Below are positions 51,778 to 64,000 of a stretch of DNA of 64,000 bases, piece after piece (within the stretch, counting starts at the first letter, position 1; every line of letters starts with the position of its first letter). Source of the stretch: Spirodela intermedia. Lineage: Eukaryota; Streptophyta; Magnoliopsida; Alismatales; Araceae. The translations under genes were made by a program, and so were the position numbers. The DNA is taken from the NCBI GenBank assembly GCA_902729315.2, contig LR746280.1:2042501-2106500 (forward strand), in the 5' to 3' direction. A model generated the notes under the pieces. The model was not told the DNA's origin. It did not search any database and was given only the letters and a program-made list of their open reading frames with translations.

Positions 51778-54700
51778 ATGGCGAACAGCAACCTCCCCCG
51801 GCGGATCATCAAGGTAATTGTTTTTTTGGTTATTTCTGCTGCTGGGCAGCCGATCGGGGTTCTAATCGTCGTGGATTCGTAGTTTTCCTGAAGGGTCCTT
51901 TGTAGCCGATCGGTATTTATTTTTTTTCATGTCCCCTCTGCCTTCGGTAGTTTGTATTTTCTGGATGGCTCTGGGTTATCGATCGGTTAGTCAGGTTATT
52001 GCGCTCTCTTCTAACATGGTTTATTGATGCCACGATCCAACAGGAAACTCAGCGTCTTCTTAGCGAACCAGGTATATTGACATCTCACGCCTTTACCTAC
52101 GGCAGTTTGTGAAAAGCCCGTCAGATCCTTGTTTCTTTTCAGTGATGCGTGCTTATTGTGGATTTTTTTTGTTGTTGATGGTAATCGATCACTGCAGCAC
52201 CTGGCATCAGTGCTTCTCCTTCCGAAGATAATATGCGTTACTTCAACGTCATGATTCTTGGCCCAACACAGTCTCCGTATGAAGGTAATGTGATCTGATC
52301 GTTTCTTCATTCCATTGAATTTTCATATTGTAAATATCTTTTTAATATGCCCCAAAACATGGTTGAGGAAGAGTTATGTGTTATTCATCTTCACCTCCAC
52401 CTTCTATATAGGTTACTCGGCAGCAGAGCCAGAGATCTTTTATTTTTTGTCTATGTGTGTGTGTGTGCGTGTATGCGTTTGGGGATGGGGCTTATATCGT
52501 TAATGAATTGTGGAGAAATAAATAAAATAATATTTATTCCAGAGTGGAGAGTCTAAAATGAAATCTTTGAGCCCCTACTTTTGCCCTGGGGTCATGCCTA
52601 GTTCTGATTCTTGACGTGTGATGGACTTGCACCTCTCCCTCATTTTGCGTTCCTCCCAAGCATGACTACTGTTCTCTAGGTCATGCTGTGCCAGCTTGTC
52701 TCTTCATTCTTGCTTTCGTTCTTGGGTGGATAGGGAGGACGACACTTTATGGGGACTGATTGGGAAGCACGGGATACCTTAATTGGGGGAAAATATTCTC
52801 CTAGATTTGTTTACTATTGGAGAAGCTGCATATGCTTTTGGAGGAGTGAGGAAATGAGAAAGATGGAGATAGAGTATTTCACCTTTTCTTGTAAAACGTG
52901 GATAGCACCATACATTCGTCTGAGGGAAGATTAAATTCCTTGGCAAGCAAGGAGCCAAGGAAGTTCCTCGAGCAAATCCTTGTCCTATTTTATCATACCA
53001 CTTAGTTTGTCAATTCAAACTTTTACAATTTGTAGCTTCTTTAACCTTTTTAATAACTCGTATCCAAATGAGATCCTTGATAATATGAAATTTATTTCCT
53101 TTAGAAGTGTGAAAATGTGGCTAAAGTTGTTACCATTGTGGAATGTGCTTGCAAAATGGTTTTGCCGTAGGCATTGACAGGTTATCAAACAGGCAACTTG
53201 GATCTACTATCCTTGTCGTCCAGCTCAATAACAGAGGGCGAAGTGAGATTATTGTTCAATCTAGGTGGGATATTTCTGGTGGTAAAGTGGTGAATGAACG
53301 AGTGAATTGAGGTGAAAATATGTTAGGTGAGATTGTTCACACTCAAGTTAATGTTCAACTTTTGTCCGATAGTGACAGTGAAACACATGACTATTTCTGC
53401 AGTTTTAGGGTTTTGAGACTGGGGGATCCCTTATTACCAGATGAGGTAAACGTGGAACAAGGCTGCGGTTAGAAGGTTAATTAAAGTGATTCTGGACGAC
53501 CGAAATTGTATACTTGTTATATATTTCTAATTTCCTTCTAATGATACAATTTTCAAAAAGTCCAAGCATCAAAATGTCATTCGATGTTGCTACAATAGAT
53601 CACAGTATTCTGCATAATTCTTGGGAAAAAGGATGAATGGGAATTGGATTTTCATACTATTTTCATATCATTTACAATTTTCATTGTTTGGTCATAAGAT
53701 AGGTAAATTACCATCAAAGTACCCTTATCCCATGGATTCCTTATGTAGAATAAGAATACAGGTATGGATTGACTAAATTTTTAGGGTTTATTGTAAACTG
53801 GATTGAAGGGAGCGCTACTTGGGGCTCAAGGAAGATAAGCTTTTTGAAAAAACTTTTCCATCTTTTTTGGCATATATATGATCTCAATCTTGAAGATACA
53901 ACAATCAATCACAAAGAAACTTTGATCTATGGGAGTTAAAACTATTTTGGAGTCACACAATAATTCCCTCAATGATCCAGGGGAAAGAGCATTTTTGTGA
54001 ATGAAAGGAGGAAATCCAATTGAAATGGATATTCTCAACAAGGTGCACTTCTGTCTATGATTATGGAGAATTGGAGAACAACTTCTCTTGGGCCGACATT
54101 GTTAGAGAAACTTGCTTCAGAGCTGGGAATGATGTGTGGTTTGTGCCAGTGACCATCTCCAGAGTGTCTTCTAATTGGAAATCAAACATTCATGTAACGG
54201 GAAACTTAGAATTTCTTCTGATTTTCAGATGGGCAATCCAAGAAAGCCGTAACGTGGGTAGGAAAATTTGCTGCATGGTGATGTTCTTTGCTTTTAGGTT
54301 TAACTAAATCTGCAGTATCTCGTGGGGGTGGGGAGGGGAATGCATTCATGAGATTTTCAAATGATAATTGGAAACTAGAGTTTGATAAGGAGTTTAGTAG
54401 AGAGTAAAATTGTTGAATGTGTCAAGCAGCTCAAAATCTTGCAATGATAGAGAATGTAGAATTTGGTGAGGAAAAATGGAATAATAAGTTTCTCACCAGA
54501 GTACAGGCCTTTCTTTGCAAATTGGTTGACAAGGACTTCTAATGTTTGATGGAATCCAGGCCTTCAAGTCTGATGTCCAAAATGATGTTTTTTTTGTGGT
54601 TCTTGTGCGAGGATACTATTGATCATCGATTTTTGAGTTCTTTAATTATCAATATAATGCAAAGTTGTCTATTTACAAGCGGGGAATTACTCTGACATTG

Positions 54701-56792
54701 CTTCTTTGCTGCAAAGTTGTCCTTTACATTTTTCATGGCTGCCAAGTTGTCCTTTATATTGTATGGCTGCCGATCTTGACACGTGGAAAGTGCAATTACT
54801 GGCTATCTTTCAGGCCATACACAGAGAAATAAATGACGTAAAATCCATAATTAATTCAGAAATATATCTGGTATGATCTACAGGACCTACTGTGTATCCA
54901 GCTAGTGAGGAACTATCAAGATGGGAAATGATCAAGAATGACCGCTGAACATAATTAAGAATGGCGAAACGCGGTTGTTCGAGTTTATTTTGTGTATTTA
55001 TCTACTACGTTGATGAGAATGTGAATTTATATAGCAACAGAGAGAAGTTTGTGGAGGTTTTTTTGATGATTGGTGAATTGTTTTGGCTATATGGTTGAAA
55101 TAGACAAAAGAAATGTCAGGACTCGTTCATAAGTGCTCAGGATGCCATTAGCAGAGCTACGTTCTCTTAACGCTGACATCAGGAAGAACGTCGATGGAGT
55201 GCTGGGTCGGATGGATTGATCAATTGCATTGGAGATAACCACATATTTTCTCATCAATATCTCTCTTATGGTTCGGGTCTAGAATCTTTTCATCTCACAT
55301 GTTCTGTAATCTTCTCCTAGTTTTCAGGAGGTAAACTTATCCAATCAAGAATTTGGCATTGCATTTCTTTCCTTTTGTTGATTTTTTTCTTTCTTTCTTT
55401 TTCGTAGTAATCACTATATTGCATCTATCTTGCGTGAGTTAAGGTCTTTGTAGTTACAGTATGAGGCCCAAGTATTGGTTTTGGTCGCTATCTTCTTTCT
55501 CGCTCTTTGATATGCCTACTCAGTTTATGCCTACTCATCTTCTAGCTCCAAGAAAAAGGCTTTCCCTGGGAGTTTTATGGGACTAAATTATACTCAGCCA
55601 GGTTGTTGGATTCGCCACTGGAGCTAAACTGATATAAAAGATGATAGTGGTGATGAGGTTGAAGATGTTATTGATTTTGATTCTGATAGATTTGTGGGGT
55701 CATTTGGCCTACCAAAAGAAAACTGTTTGAGTAGATACCATTAAAATTTGGGTTTTCCTCATGGGAGATTATATTTTCTGTAAAAAAAAAAAAAAGGTGA
55801 GAAAATGTCTCTCTTTTCTTGATCTCCCTTGTGTATTTAGTCATCCACTTTTCCGGAGCTGGACAGGAAGGCATTTGGGTAGAGTGACGTTTTTATTTGT
55901 TTGAATCGTATTTATCTGAAGAATCTGATCACGTTTTCTCCTTTGTGATGACTCAGGAGGTGTATTCAAGCTGGAATTGTTCTTGCCCGAAGAGTATCCA
56001 ATGGCGGCTCCGAAGGTCTGACCAGTTGCAGTAGAAGATATAATCTCAACCTGTAATCATCTTAGTTAAAAAAGAAAAAATCTGGCCCTCGCAAGAATCT
56101 ATAGTTCACATGAATCCTGCCTTTGACATCCATTTCACTTACCACATTGGTTTATCTGCATTGGAGATTTGAGGATTATATCTGCAGTGCCACCCCGAAG
56201 ATGCCTATTTCTTCTTCTTCTTCTTCCGTTGACTTTTCGAAGTATTGTCCCATCTGCACATCTCTACCCCAGAGATAGAGAGAGAGAGAGAGAGAGAGAG
56301 TCCTATACCGTGTTGATTCTCTTAGTGATTCTCAAACTGAGAGAAATTGTGGGTTGCTGTTCTTGGTACAGGTCCGCTTCCTCACGAAGATCTACCATCC
56401 TAACATCGACAAGGCAAGTTGACCTACCCAAGTTATATATGTACTTAAGATCTTTATCGCAGGGGGGGATGTGAGGCCTCACAGGGGAGATGCTCTCGTC
56501 GATTGCAGCTTGGAAGAATATGCCTCGACATTCTCAAAGACAAGTGGAGCCCCGCTCTCCAGATCCGGACCGTACTGCTGAGGTGAGATCCTTGCTGTTT
56601 CTCTCTCTAATCGCTGGAAATTATGGTGATCAGATCTCATATAAATGTTGATTATTATTATTAAAAAATTATGAAAACCACCCAGTATTCAAGCCCTCCT
56701 GAGCGCGCCAAACCCAGATGACCCGCTCTCGGACAACATTGCAAAGCACTGGAAGACGAACGAGGTCGAGGCAGTGGAAACTGGTAGGCACT

Positions 56793-56855
<63 letters not shown>

Positions 56856-56950
56856 ATAACTCCTACCCCTCATCTCTCTTCTTCCTACTGACGAGATTCT
56901 TCTCCAATCCAGCTAAAGAGTGGACCCGTCTGTACGCTACCGGAGCCTGA
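51778..56950 (+). CDS. UBC13: Ubiquitin-conjugating enzyme E2 UBC13 (UBC35/UBC36 type)
   Basis: Seen: eight exons in phase, 51778-51813, 52044-52071, 52198-52284, 55957-56015, 56372-56413, 56509-56582, 56686-56783 and 56913-56950, giving 153 aa, identical in length to Arabidopsis UBC35/36. The UBC fold is complete: [20 protein letters not shown], the YHPNID motif (HPN), the catalytic cysteine C89 in [20 protein letters not shown], and the C-terminus WTRLYATGA. Known: UBC13 pairs with UEV1/MMS2 to build Lys63-linked ubiquitin chains used in DNA-damage tolerance, iron response and immunity. Intron 3 is 3.67 kb. Intron 5 uses a GC donor (GACAAG|GCAAGT). Introns 5 and 7 contain GA/CT tracts. It lies upstream of a RING E3 gene in the same orientation. 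Confidence 0.98.
52285..55956 (+). other. Long intron 3 of UBC13
   Basis: AT-rich 3.7 kb intron. A short GT/GC-rich simple run lies near 52455-52480. I see no nested gene or clear transposon. Confidence 0.7.
56794..56848. repeat. (CT)n microsatellite in UBC13 intron 7
   Basis: About 55 bp of CT within an intron of only 129 bp. Confidence 0.95.
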
Positions 56951-56964
56951 TTGGTGTCCGCCCC

Positions 56965-57020
<56 letters not shown>

Positions 57021-57425
57021 ATTCTGATGGCGTAGCGGTGTAATTTAGCAGGTCCACTGTCTGTCTGTCTGTCTCACAGTGAACACAGATGCTGGTGTTT
57101 TCTACTAAAAAATGTTGTGTTGAGACCGACTGATTCTGACTTGCCGTCAGTTGAGGGGTGATGGATGATATATATCATATGATGGTCGGTAGCAATCGGC
57201 TTGCTGTATTTTTCATCATATGAGCTCCCCTGTTCATCTATGAAGCCTTCCACATGAATGGGGCTCACGGTCTCCCCAGGTCAACGGTACATTTTGACTA
57301 TTGGGCTTTTTTTATCTTTTTTGCTTCTCCTTGATCATATCGGTTCTTTATTCTCATATGGTATCAAGAATATTAGAATGGATGGAACCTCCAGGATAGA
57401 GAGAATGATGGTGGGGAGAGGGGGC

Positions 57426-57456
<31 letters not shown>

Positions 57457-58423
57457 AGCAAAGTCAAATGGGAGAGAAGAGAGAATCCCATTGTTCCAGG
57501 TTGTTTTAAAGGGGCTATTTTTAATGAAAATCAGGGTAAGAGAAAAATCTTTCACCTCTCTCACTAAAACGGCAAATTAGCCACAAATTAGAGTGAGAAA
57601 GAGAGAAAGAGAGAAAGATGTAGAGTTGATCACGTGAGGAGAGGGGGAGCTACTGAGGGAGGGAGACAAGTGAGGTGCACCACGTTTGAACACTCGGCAG
57701 GCGGGGGCCTTTCCAGTTGTCACGGCGAAGAAAAATTACTTCTTTTTGGGCGGGGCGTTGTTGGATTGTGTTTCAGTCCCAAGATTATCAAATATAATAT
57801 GCCGTTCCTGTGCCGGTGAATATGGCAAAAAAGGTATAAAAAGGTATGGTGGGTAGAAGGGAAAAAGAAACTCTGCAAAAATCTTCCTCAATCATTTTAC
57901 CGTTCCCCTGCCCCTCCTCTCTCTCTCTCTCTCTCTCTCTCTGTTGTTCTCTTCCCTGGTGCGCACTCTCCCCGAAATCGTACGGCCGGAGGCGAGGCCC
58001 CTCTCACATACGCAGTGCCCCTTCGCTCCCCTGCCCGTCTTCTGCAGGTTTGGGAAGGCCATCTGTGTGCCCTTCTCCTCTGCTCTCTCTCTCTCTCTCT
58101 GTGTCTCTCTCTCTTCCTCTCTACCCTTTTTCGTGGTCTTGTCTCTGCTTTGCGGGAGAAGGGAAACATGGTGACGGGTCTTGTTCTGCAGATTTTGGTG
58201 TGGTGGTGGCGTCCGAGGATTGCCCATAGCAGACGACCTCGCGTGGACGGTCGGGTTCAAGCCCCGGAGCTCACTGGTGGATGTATCGGACCATTTGCCC
58301 CCTCTGGTGATAATGTGTGGCTCTGGGGGTCACGGTACCCGGAAGGTTGAAGGGAGAGGAAGAGGGTAGCGAGAGATCTGTTTCTCTGTTTGTTTCTATT
58401 TTCTCGCCTGTAGCTTGGTTGTA
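56951..58423. other. UBC13 3' end and DA2-like 5' region
   Basis: Contains CT runs (56964-57020 and 57918-57941), a GA run (57432-57456) and a (CTGT)n stretch near 57058-57072. The part from about 57850 onward is pyrimidine-rich and GC-richer, like a leader and promoter of the DA2-like gene; a leader intron is possible because several good acceptors occur before the ATG. Confidence 0.6.
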
Positions 58424-61090
58424 ATGGGAAATAAGCTTGGGAAGAGGCGATACGTGGTGGATGAGAAGTATACGAGGCCGCAGGGCCTGTACGAGCACAT
58501 GGACGTTGATCGCAAGAAGCTGCGGAAGCTGATCCTCGACTCTAAACTGGCGCCCTGCTATCCAGGGGACGAAGAAAGCACTCTTGACCTCGAAGAGTGC
58601 CCCATCTGCTTCTTGGTCAGTATTCCCAGCCGTGGCACCCAACCTCCTCCATCACGAGTTCTCGCTCTGTGATGCGTTGGTAGTACTTCTGGTCTGTAGT
58701 CATTCAGGTGTTCATTTGCTTTAGTCATCTCCTTTTTCTGGACATGATTGATTGAGCTTCCCATTTTAGCTGTCAGACTAACCATTTTCGTCTTTCTCTT
58801 CCTTCTTAATCTTCAAGTATTATCCAAGCCTCAATCGTTCGAGGTGCTGTATGAAAGGAATCTGTACAGGTACCCATTTTACGCTTTAGCCAAGGGATCT
58901 TCTTCGTTTTTCTTTCCTTCCATTGATTCCTAAATGCTCCCTCTCATTTGCAGAATGCTTCCTGCAGATGAAGCCGCCGCATTCCACTTGCCCTACATCG
59001 TATCCTTCTCTTTTGGGGATATTGGGTCGGAAAGAAAACTGCTATCTTTTTTATTACCCAGGCAACATTTTCCATAACTCTGTGGTTTCCCTTAACATCG
59101 AACAAGGTGCCCTTTCTGTAAAACCTCTAACTATGCTGTGGAGTACCGCGGCATGAGGACGAAAGAGGAAAGAGGGTTGGAAGAGATGGTGAGCCTCCCA
59201 CATATATCCTCCTCTGCCGTTTGGAATGGGAGACCCCTCTGTTGCTCTTGCCACCCAGTTCAGGGAATGATCCCCACAATGTTCTTGGTTTCTCTGAACA
59301 ACCCAGGAGGAACAGAAGGTTTTAGAGGCGAAAATTAGGATGCAGCAGCAGGAGCGGAAGGATGAAGAAGAAAGATTACGGAAAAGGCAAAGCCTTTGCT
59401 CATCAAACAGAGGAGAGGTTCCTGGAGAAGTAGAATCTTGTGAGATGCCGAGTAGCCCAATTCCAGGTGTGCTATCTGACTGCTCTTCTCTTTTGGTTCA
59501 TTTGTAAGCATATTAAGGCTGCACTGCTTTGTATGTCACAGAGCCATCTTTTGCGTATGCTATCCAGCAAGGTGAAGTGTTTGTCTCATGTGAAGTCCCG
59601 TGCCCCCCCTCGGCTGTGAATTGGCCATCGCACTCCAGACAGAACAGGTGGGTCAAAGTTTACTCCCACGCCCATTAATTTGCTTTGATGATTCTGATGC
59701 TTATCTTGCTCCACTGGCGCAATGTGCATTTTTTTTCTTTTCTGAATGTGCCTGACGTGCCCTTCAAAAAAGGAATATTTTTGCGAAACCGGATTGTCCT
59801 TTCCCTCGGAGCGATTGACTTTTTCATGATGTGATAATTATTAATTAATTATGTTGTCATTTAGGAGTGATGTTTGATGATTTCATATGCCAGGGAAAGG
59901 ATTCCAAAAATAGGCCTGATTTGACTTGAATCTCTTGACGAAATGACTGGAATCATGGTCAAATAATGGTCAAATGATGATTCTATGAAGCATTCGGCTG
60001 TTCCTTCCCATTTGGTACTCTTCTGCTGTTCGATCTCACCTTTTTGGGTATGTCTGATATGAACCTAAGTCGAGTTATCAAAGTAGGAAAAAAAGGATTC
60101 ATGAGAAAATCCCCATTTTCTAGCATCAGATGTCGGCAATGATCCATGAGAAAATCCTGTTTCTTCTCATTGATTACCCCCAATACTCATCTGCATAGCT
60201 TACCAGCTCTTCCTCTGAAGCCGTTGGGAGGAAAATAGCAGACACATATTAAATGATCGATTGAGACCAATTAATTGATGTAAAATACTTGCCCTCATCT
60301 TCAAATCTTCCATAGAAAGCCTTTCTAGCTGGCCAGCTCTTGCCCTGGCTGAAAAGCATCATCCAAGGAGACTGAGTGCGCCACCCCGAGGAGCATCACC
60401 CAAACTGGTTTCCTGTTAATTATGAAGATCACTGAGGAAGAAAGCTAGGTCACGCCCTGCTACACGAACAGGTGCTGGATAGCCTTCCCATTTCTGTGGA
60501 TGGGAATGATCTTGACCAGCTTGATGTGGACTTACCATTTTAGTCTGTGTCTTTGCTTCCTTCTTGTACAACATGGGAAACGTATATGTACCTAACAACC
60601 TCATGGACTGCCTCTGAAAGTGGATTTCATGTTGACTTTTTTTTTCTTTCTTTCTTTCTGAGAGAAGCTGCATTGGGCTGACCTTTAATCACCTTAACTA
60701 TGAATTATAATTACCACCCGCGACCAGTTTTTTTTTTTTTTTTTTTTCATTTCATTTGATTGATGCCCCGTCTGAAAGTGGTTCATTATGGAATTGCGTC
60801 AAGTGCAGGTATGAAGATCTTGGGATGGATCTTGAGAACACGATGACTACAGAAGCACTCTGGCACGGCTCGCAGGTACGCCACGAGTTTCATTTATTTG
60901 TCAGAGGATTGTCTGGATTTAAAAACAAAAATAAACTGTCAGGAGTGCAGTGATTAAGAAATAGGTTGATTTGGTGTTTTCTACTATGGGGCTAGGTTTG
61001 ATGGATCAAAACAATGATTTTTACCCTGTTTTCCACCATTGGAACATCATGAGAATTGAGAAAAAACTCATTTTAGGTCATGCACTCAGA

Positions 61091-61170
<80 letters not shown>

Positions 61171-61720
61171 CTATATCTGTGTGTAGATAAAGTCATATAC
61201 GTGATTTTTTTTTTTCCCTTTTGTTTTTTCTATGATTAGTGAATGACGTCGTCGGTGTGTGTGGTTTCTTGACCATCAGATGGAGGCGACTCAGGAGATG
61301 ATTCCGCCGTGCGGCGGCGGGATGCCGTCACAGACCCCCCTGGCGGCGGCGGAGTATTTCTACGCGCCGCCACATGCGGTTATGGACGCCTCCTCTCCAT
61401 GTTCGCCGTCTACTAGTGGGCTCCCATGCGCCATCGCCATCGGTCCCCCCGCCGAGCGGAACCTAGCTGTTGGCGTGTACTTACCGCCGCCGCCGTATGG
61501 CTGGATGGTCGAATGGCCCGGCGGGGGAGTAGCGACGCCGCTGCAGAGGGGGGAGAGTACTTGGGGCTTGGACAACGGGTGCTACTCCGGCGTGGCGACG
61601 GATTATCGTCTTCCGGAGAACTTGGAGGAGCAGATGATGCTGGCCATGGCGGTGTCGCTGACGGAGGCCCGAGGGAGGAGCAACTCGAGCTCGCAGGAGG
61701 GGACGGCTTGGCTGATGTAG
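58424..61720 (+). CDS. DA2: DA2/GW2-like RING-type E3 ubiquitin ligase
   Basis: Seen: eight coding exons in phase, 58424-58615, 58818-58869, 58954-58999, 59107-59188, 59307-59466, 59542-59647, 60809-60875 and 61280-61720, giving 381 aa. The N-terminus ([20 protein letters not shown]) and the block [20 protein letters not shown] are diagnostic. The RING-like zinc-binding region spans C59-C101 ([20 protein letters not shown] ... CPTSCPFC), then [14 protein letters not shown] and a charged coiled coil. The C-terminus keeps the UIM-like [18 protein letters not shown]. Known: DA2 and GW2 limit seed and organ size by ubiquitinating targets such as DA1. The central UIM-like motif, usually MVMEAIWLSIQ, is altered here (TEALWHGSQ). 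The last exon is GC-rich and shorter than in rice GW2 (425 aa). Confidence 0.94.
61094..61167. repeat. (CT)n microsatellite in DA2-like intron 7
   Basis: Perfect CT run of about 74 bp, 112 bp before the last exon; the longest perfect tract in the window. Confidence 0.97.
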
Positions 61721-62412
61721 CGACCCCCCTCCCCGGGGATCACGCAGATATAGATATTGCGGGGGTGAGTTTATTGTTTGAGAAATTTTGCATCCCTGAA
61801 TAGTTTATTTTTTTACTGAGGGCCTATGCGAAAATCCGCACTAGTCAAGGGGGCGTCTCGCAAAATTCACGGGTGAACTTTCTAGAAAACCCTCTCAACG
61901 GGGGGAAAAAAACTATGAAAGGAAGAAAAATATCATATAATAGGAGAGAGAATATTTGAAAGCGGATGGGTTGGTTGGAAACGAGCGATAAACACGGACG
62001 AGATCGTAACTACACGGCGTGTATATATATATATATATATATTATATTATATTATATTATATATAGAGACGAGTGTCCAGTTCGTCATCTTTACAGGGAT
62101 TACAGGCGACCTAGGTGCATGCATGTACAGGAACCCTAAACCAGCTGGTGACCGTGTCTTCCGGGTGACTTTTTATGTACACGTTCGTGTGACACCTGCC
62201 AGGCAAGGAAAGGAAAGAGTGAAATAATAAGAATAATAGTAATAATGGAAATAATAATATCTTCCACGTGGGAATATTACCTGTCAGGCCCAGTTCCTTT
62301 TCTTGGACCGCAGTTGGGTGAGTTTATCTCTCCATTGGGCTGCAAAACACGGGAAAGAGGCGGGCCCAAGTGAACGATTTAGTTTGGGCCACAGAGGAAT
62401 TTCTAAATAGGC
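61721..62412. other. Convergent intergenic region between DA2-like and BBD genes
   Basis: Contains a TA repeat (62021-62065, changing to ttata units), a telo-box-like aaccctaaa near 62131, and a G-box core CACGTG at 62265-62270. No gene is seen. Confidence 0.65.
62021..62065. repeat. (TA)n/(TTATA)n repeat
   Basis: TA dinucleotides followed by several attat units. Confidence 0.9.
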
Positions 62413-63956
62413 TTAATAATCGATAAACTGAAGTACGGGACCGAGCCGGACTCCAAGCATATCAGGCCCATTAACAGGACTTGCCAAAAATTGACCCCAT
62501 TTAGCGTTGGGAATCGTACCGGCATCTTTGTAGCGTTCTTCTACAACAGCAATGAGCATGTTCCGAACCAGATTGAATTCCGTGGTCTCCAGGCATGGTT
62601 GACCATCAGGCCTGCAGGGGCGACCAAGTCGAATCATAATTACCTATAGCCGATGTATCACCTAGAGAGATAAACCAATGATGGATGAACTCGCGGGTCA
62701 CTCACTTGTCCATTTCGGCGAATAGCAGTCCATCCGAGTGAGGACCCTGCTGCACCAGCTTTGGCGGTTCGACGATTCTCATCCCATCACTGAACGCCAG
62801 GTGTTTATTCACCTGTATTGGCACCTGCTCGGATCCAGAGAATCAGGACAGACACAAGGATCATATCATCCGCCGATTCTCATCGGGAGTTGTAGACCAG
62901 ATTAACGCAGTTATATCTGTATATATATATATATATAGATATCCGTAGATATTAGATATATCTACCGATATATAGAATGTTTATAGCCAGATATGGAAAT
63001 GAAACTGGTTATGTGGGATTCTTCTGGGTGCATGAATCATCAAAAGGGAGATTTAAAGCAAACTCCTTTCAGCCAATCGATAAATACACCATTGCATCTA
63101 TGGGTTATCTCACTAGTGTCACGGCTAACTAGAAAGAAAGATTTAAAATGAGGAACGCATACCTTGCACCTAACCGCAATATTTATAGCATCTGAGGGTC
63201 GGAGATCAAGACTAATTCTCTCTGTTTCATCTCCCACCTGTGTACCCATGAGATAAGAGTTGATCAACACCGTGCAACAGACCATTGTGTTCGAAAGATG
63301 ATTGGATTTACCTTGGCAAGGTAAAGCTTGGCAAAATAAGCTTCATGTACTCTTCGGGTAACCCGGACGAGCTGCACCTGGAGTGAAGAAAGAAACCAAT
63401 TAATTAACAAAAAGAGAGAAATACCAAAGGTCTGAAATTAGGTAGAGTCAACATTAAGAAGGTTTACCTCGTACCCCATTTTCTCAATCATGTCCTTCAC
63501 CACTTGATATACAGTGGGCCTTGCCTGAGAGGAAAATTGATTGTCATTACCTTTCTAATTAAATATACATTGTACGCAACTATTACAGAGACGAAATTAA
63601 AAATTCAGAAGTAGTGAAAAATATTGCAATACCATTTGAACATTACGAACTGCCGCCATCAAAAGCACACTTGGCATCTCCACTGCAACATAAAACTTAT
63701 GATCAATTGTCACATTTGATCAAATGCCTGAAACCTCAAGGTAATCCCAACACAGAAACGATGCAGATTTACAAATAATACTTACGAACAATGATAGGGA
63801 GAAGAAGATCACTTCCATCCTCCATTTTAAGGACAATGGCAGGATGTGGGGCATAATCTGGCAGATATCCACCTTGAGGGCTGTTATGAACGCATCGAAC
63901 ATGTTTTCCATCCCTCATTTTAATCACAAAACCATCTGAACCACTTCTCACTTCAA
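62413..63956 (-). CDS. BBD: BBD-type bifunctional nuclease (DUF151 + UVR), 3' part
   Basis: Seen: seven exons in phase, 63956-63786, 63633-63682 (read leftward), 63524-63468, 63377-63312, 63237-63163, 62824-62706 and 62611-62413, encoding the last 245 residues. The DUF151 domain includes GFVIKMRDGKHVRCVHNSPQ, DYAPHPAIVLKMEDGSDLLL, EMPSVLLMAAVRNVQMARPT and LDLRPSDAINIAVRCKV. A UVR-like motif follows (VVEERYKDAGTIPNAKWGQF). Known: Arabidopsis and rice BBD proteins have RNase and DNase activity and act in basal defence and ABA-related callose deposition. A canonical acceptor at 63957 shows that at least one more 5' exon lies beyond the right edge. The C-terminal tail (ASPVNGPDMLGVRLG) differs from the basic tail of Arabidopsis BBD1. 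Confidence 0.94.
62919..62935. repeat. (TA)n in BBD intron
   Basis: Short TA run followed by related atatag/atatct units to about 62975. Confidence 0.85.
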
Positions 63957-64000
63957 CTGCAAGGAACGAAATCATGGTCATCAATCCATCACTTCAACTG

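Overview
This window is nuclear DNA from a flowering plant. It has multi-exon genes with AT-rich introns, plant-specific families (a tubby-like F-box protein, an O-fucosyltransferase, a BBD-type DUF151 nuclease, a plant LRR pseudokinase, a DA2/GW2-type RING ligase), very abundant (CT)n/(GA)n microsatellites and decayed retrotransposons. Terminal exons of several genes are GC-rich beside AT-rich internal exons, which would fit a monocot, magnoliid or early-diverging angiosperm, but the species cannot be named from this sequence. There are no bacterial operons, CRISPR arrays, rRNA genes or tRNA genes that I could recognise.

Ten protein-coding genes could be reconstructed exon by exon, with reading phase checked across every junction. 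From left to right: (1) the 5' part of a membrane-anchored PBL-like receptor kinase (minus, runs off the left edge); (2) an O-fucosyltransferase of 9 exons (plus); (3) a nucleobase-ascorbate transporter of 14 exons (minus); (4) a plastid-type DUF1350 alpha/beta hydrolase of 9 exons (minus); (5) an MRH1/MDIS1-like LRR receptor pseudokinase of 11 exons (minus); (6) a tubby-like F-box protein of 4 exons (plus); (7) a 14-3-3 protein of 6 exons (minus); (8) the E2 enzyme UBC13, 8 exons, 153 aa (plus); (9) a DA2/GW2-like RING E3 ligase, 8 coding exons (plus); (10) the 3' part of a BBD bifunctional nuclease (minus, runs off the right edge).

Genes 1/2 and 7/8 are divergent pairs with GA/CT tracts between the start codons. 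Genes 2/3 and 9/10 are convergent. Genes 3, 4 and 5 lie head-to-tail on the minus strand. Genes 6 and 7 are separated by about 8 kb of AT-rich DNA holding a decayed Ty3/gypsy pol relic; a gag relic lies between genes 4 and 5. Genes 8 and 9 place a ubiquitin E2 directly upstream of a RING E3 in the same orientation.

I did not find an obviously new multi-gene system. The most notable observations are three GC-AG introns among 70 inspected, an NAT intron made of degenerate tandem copies that include its own 5' splice-site region, intronic duplications in the O-fucosyltransferase and DUF1350 genes (one copying a splice donor as a GC-type site), microsatellites serving as polypyrimidine tracts, and the E2/E3 adjacency.
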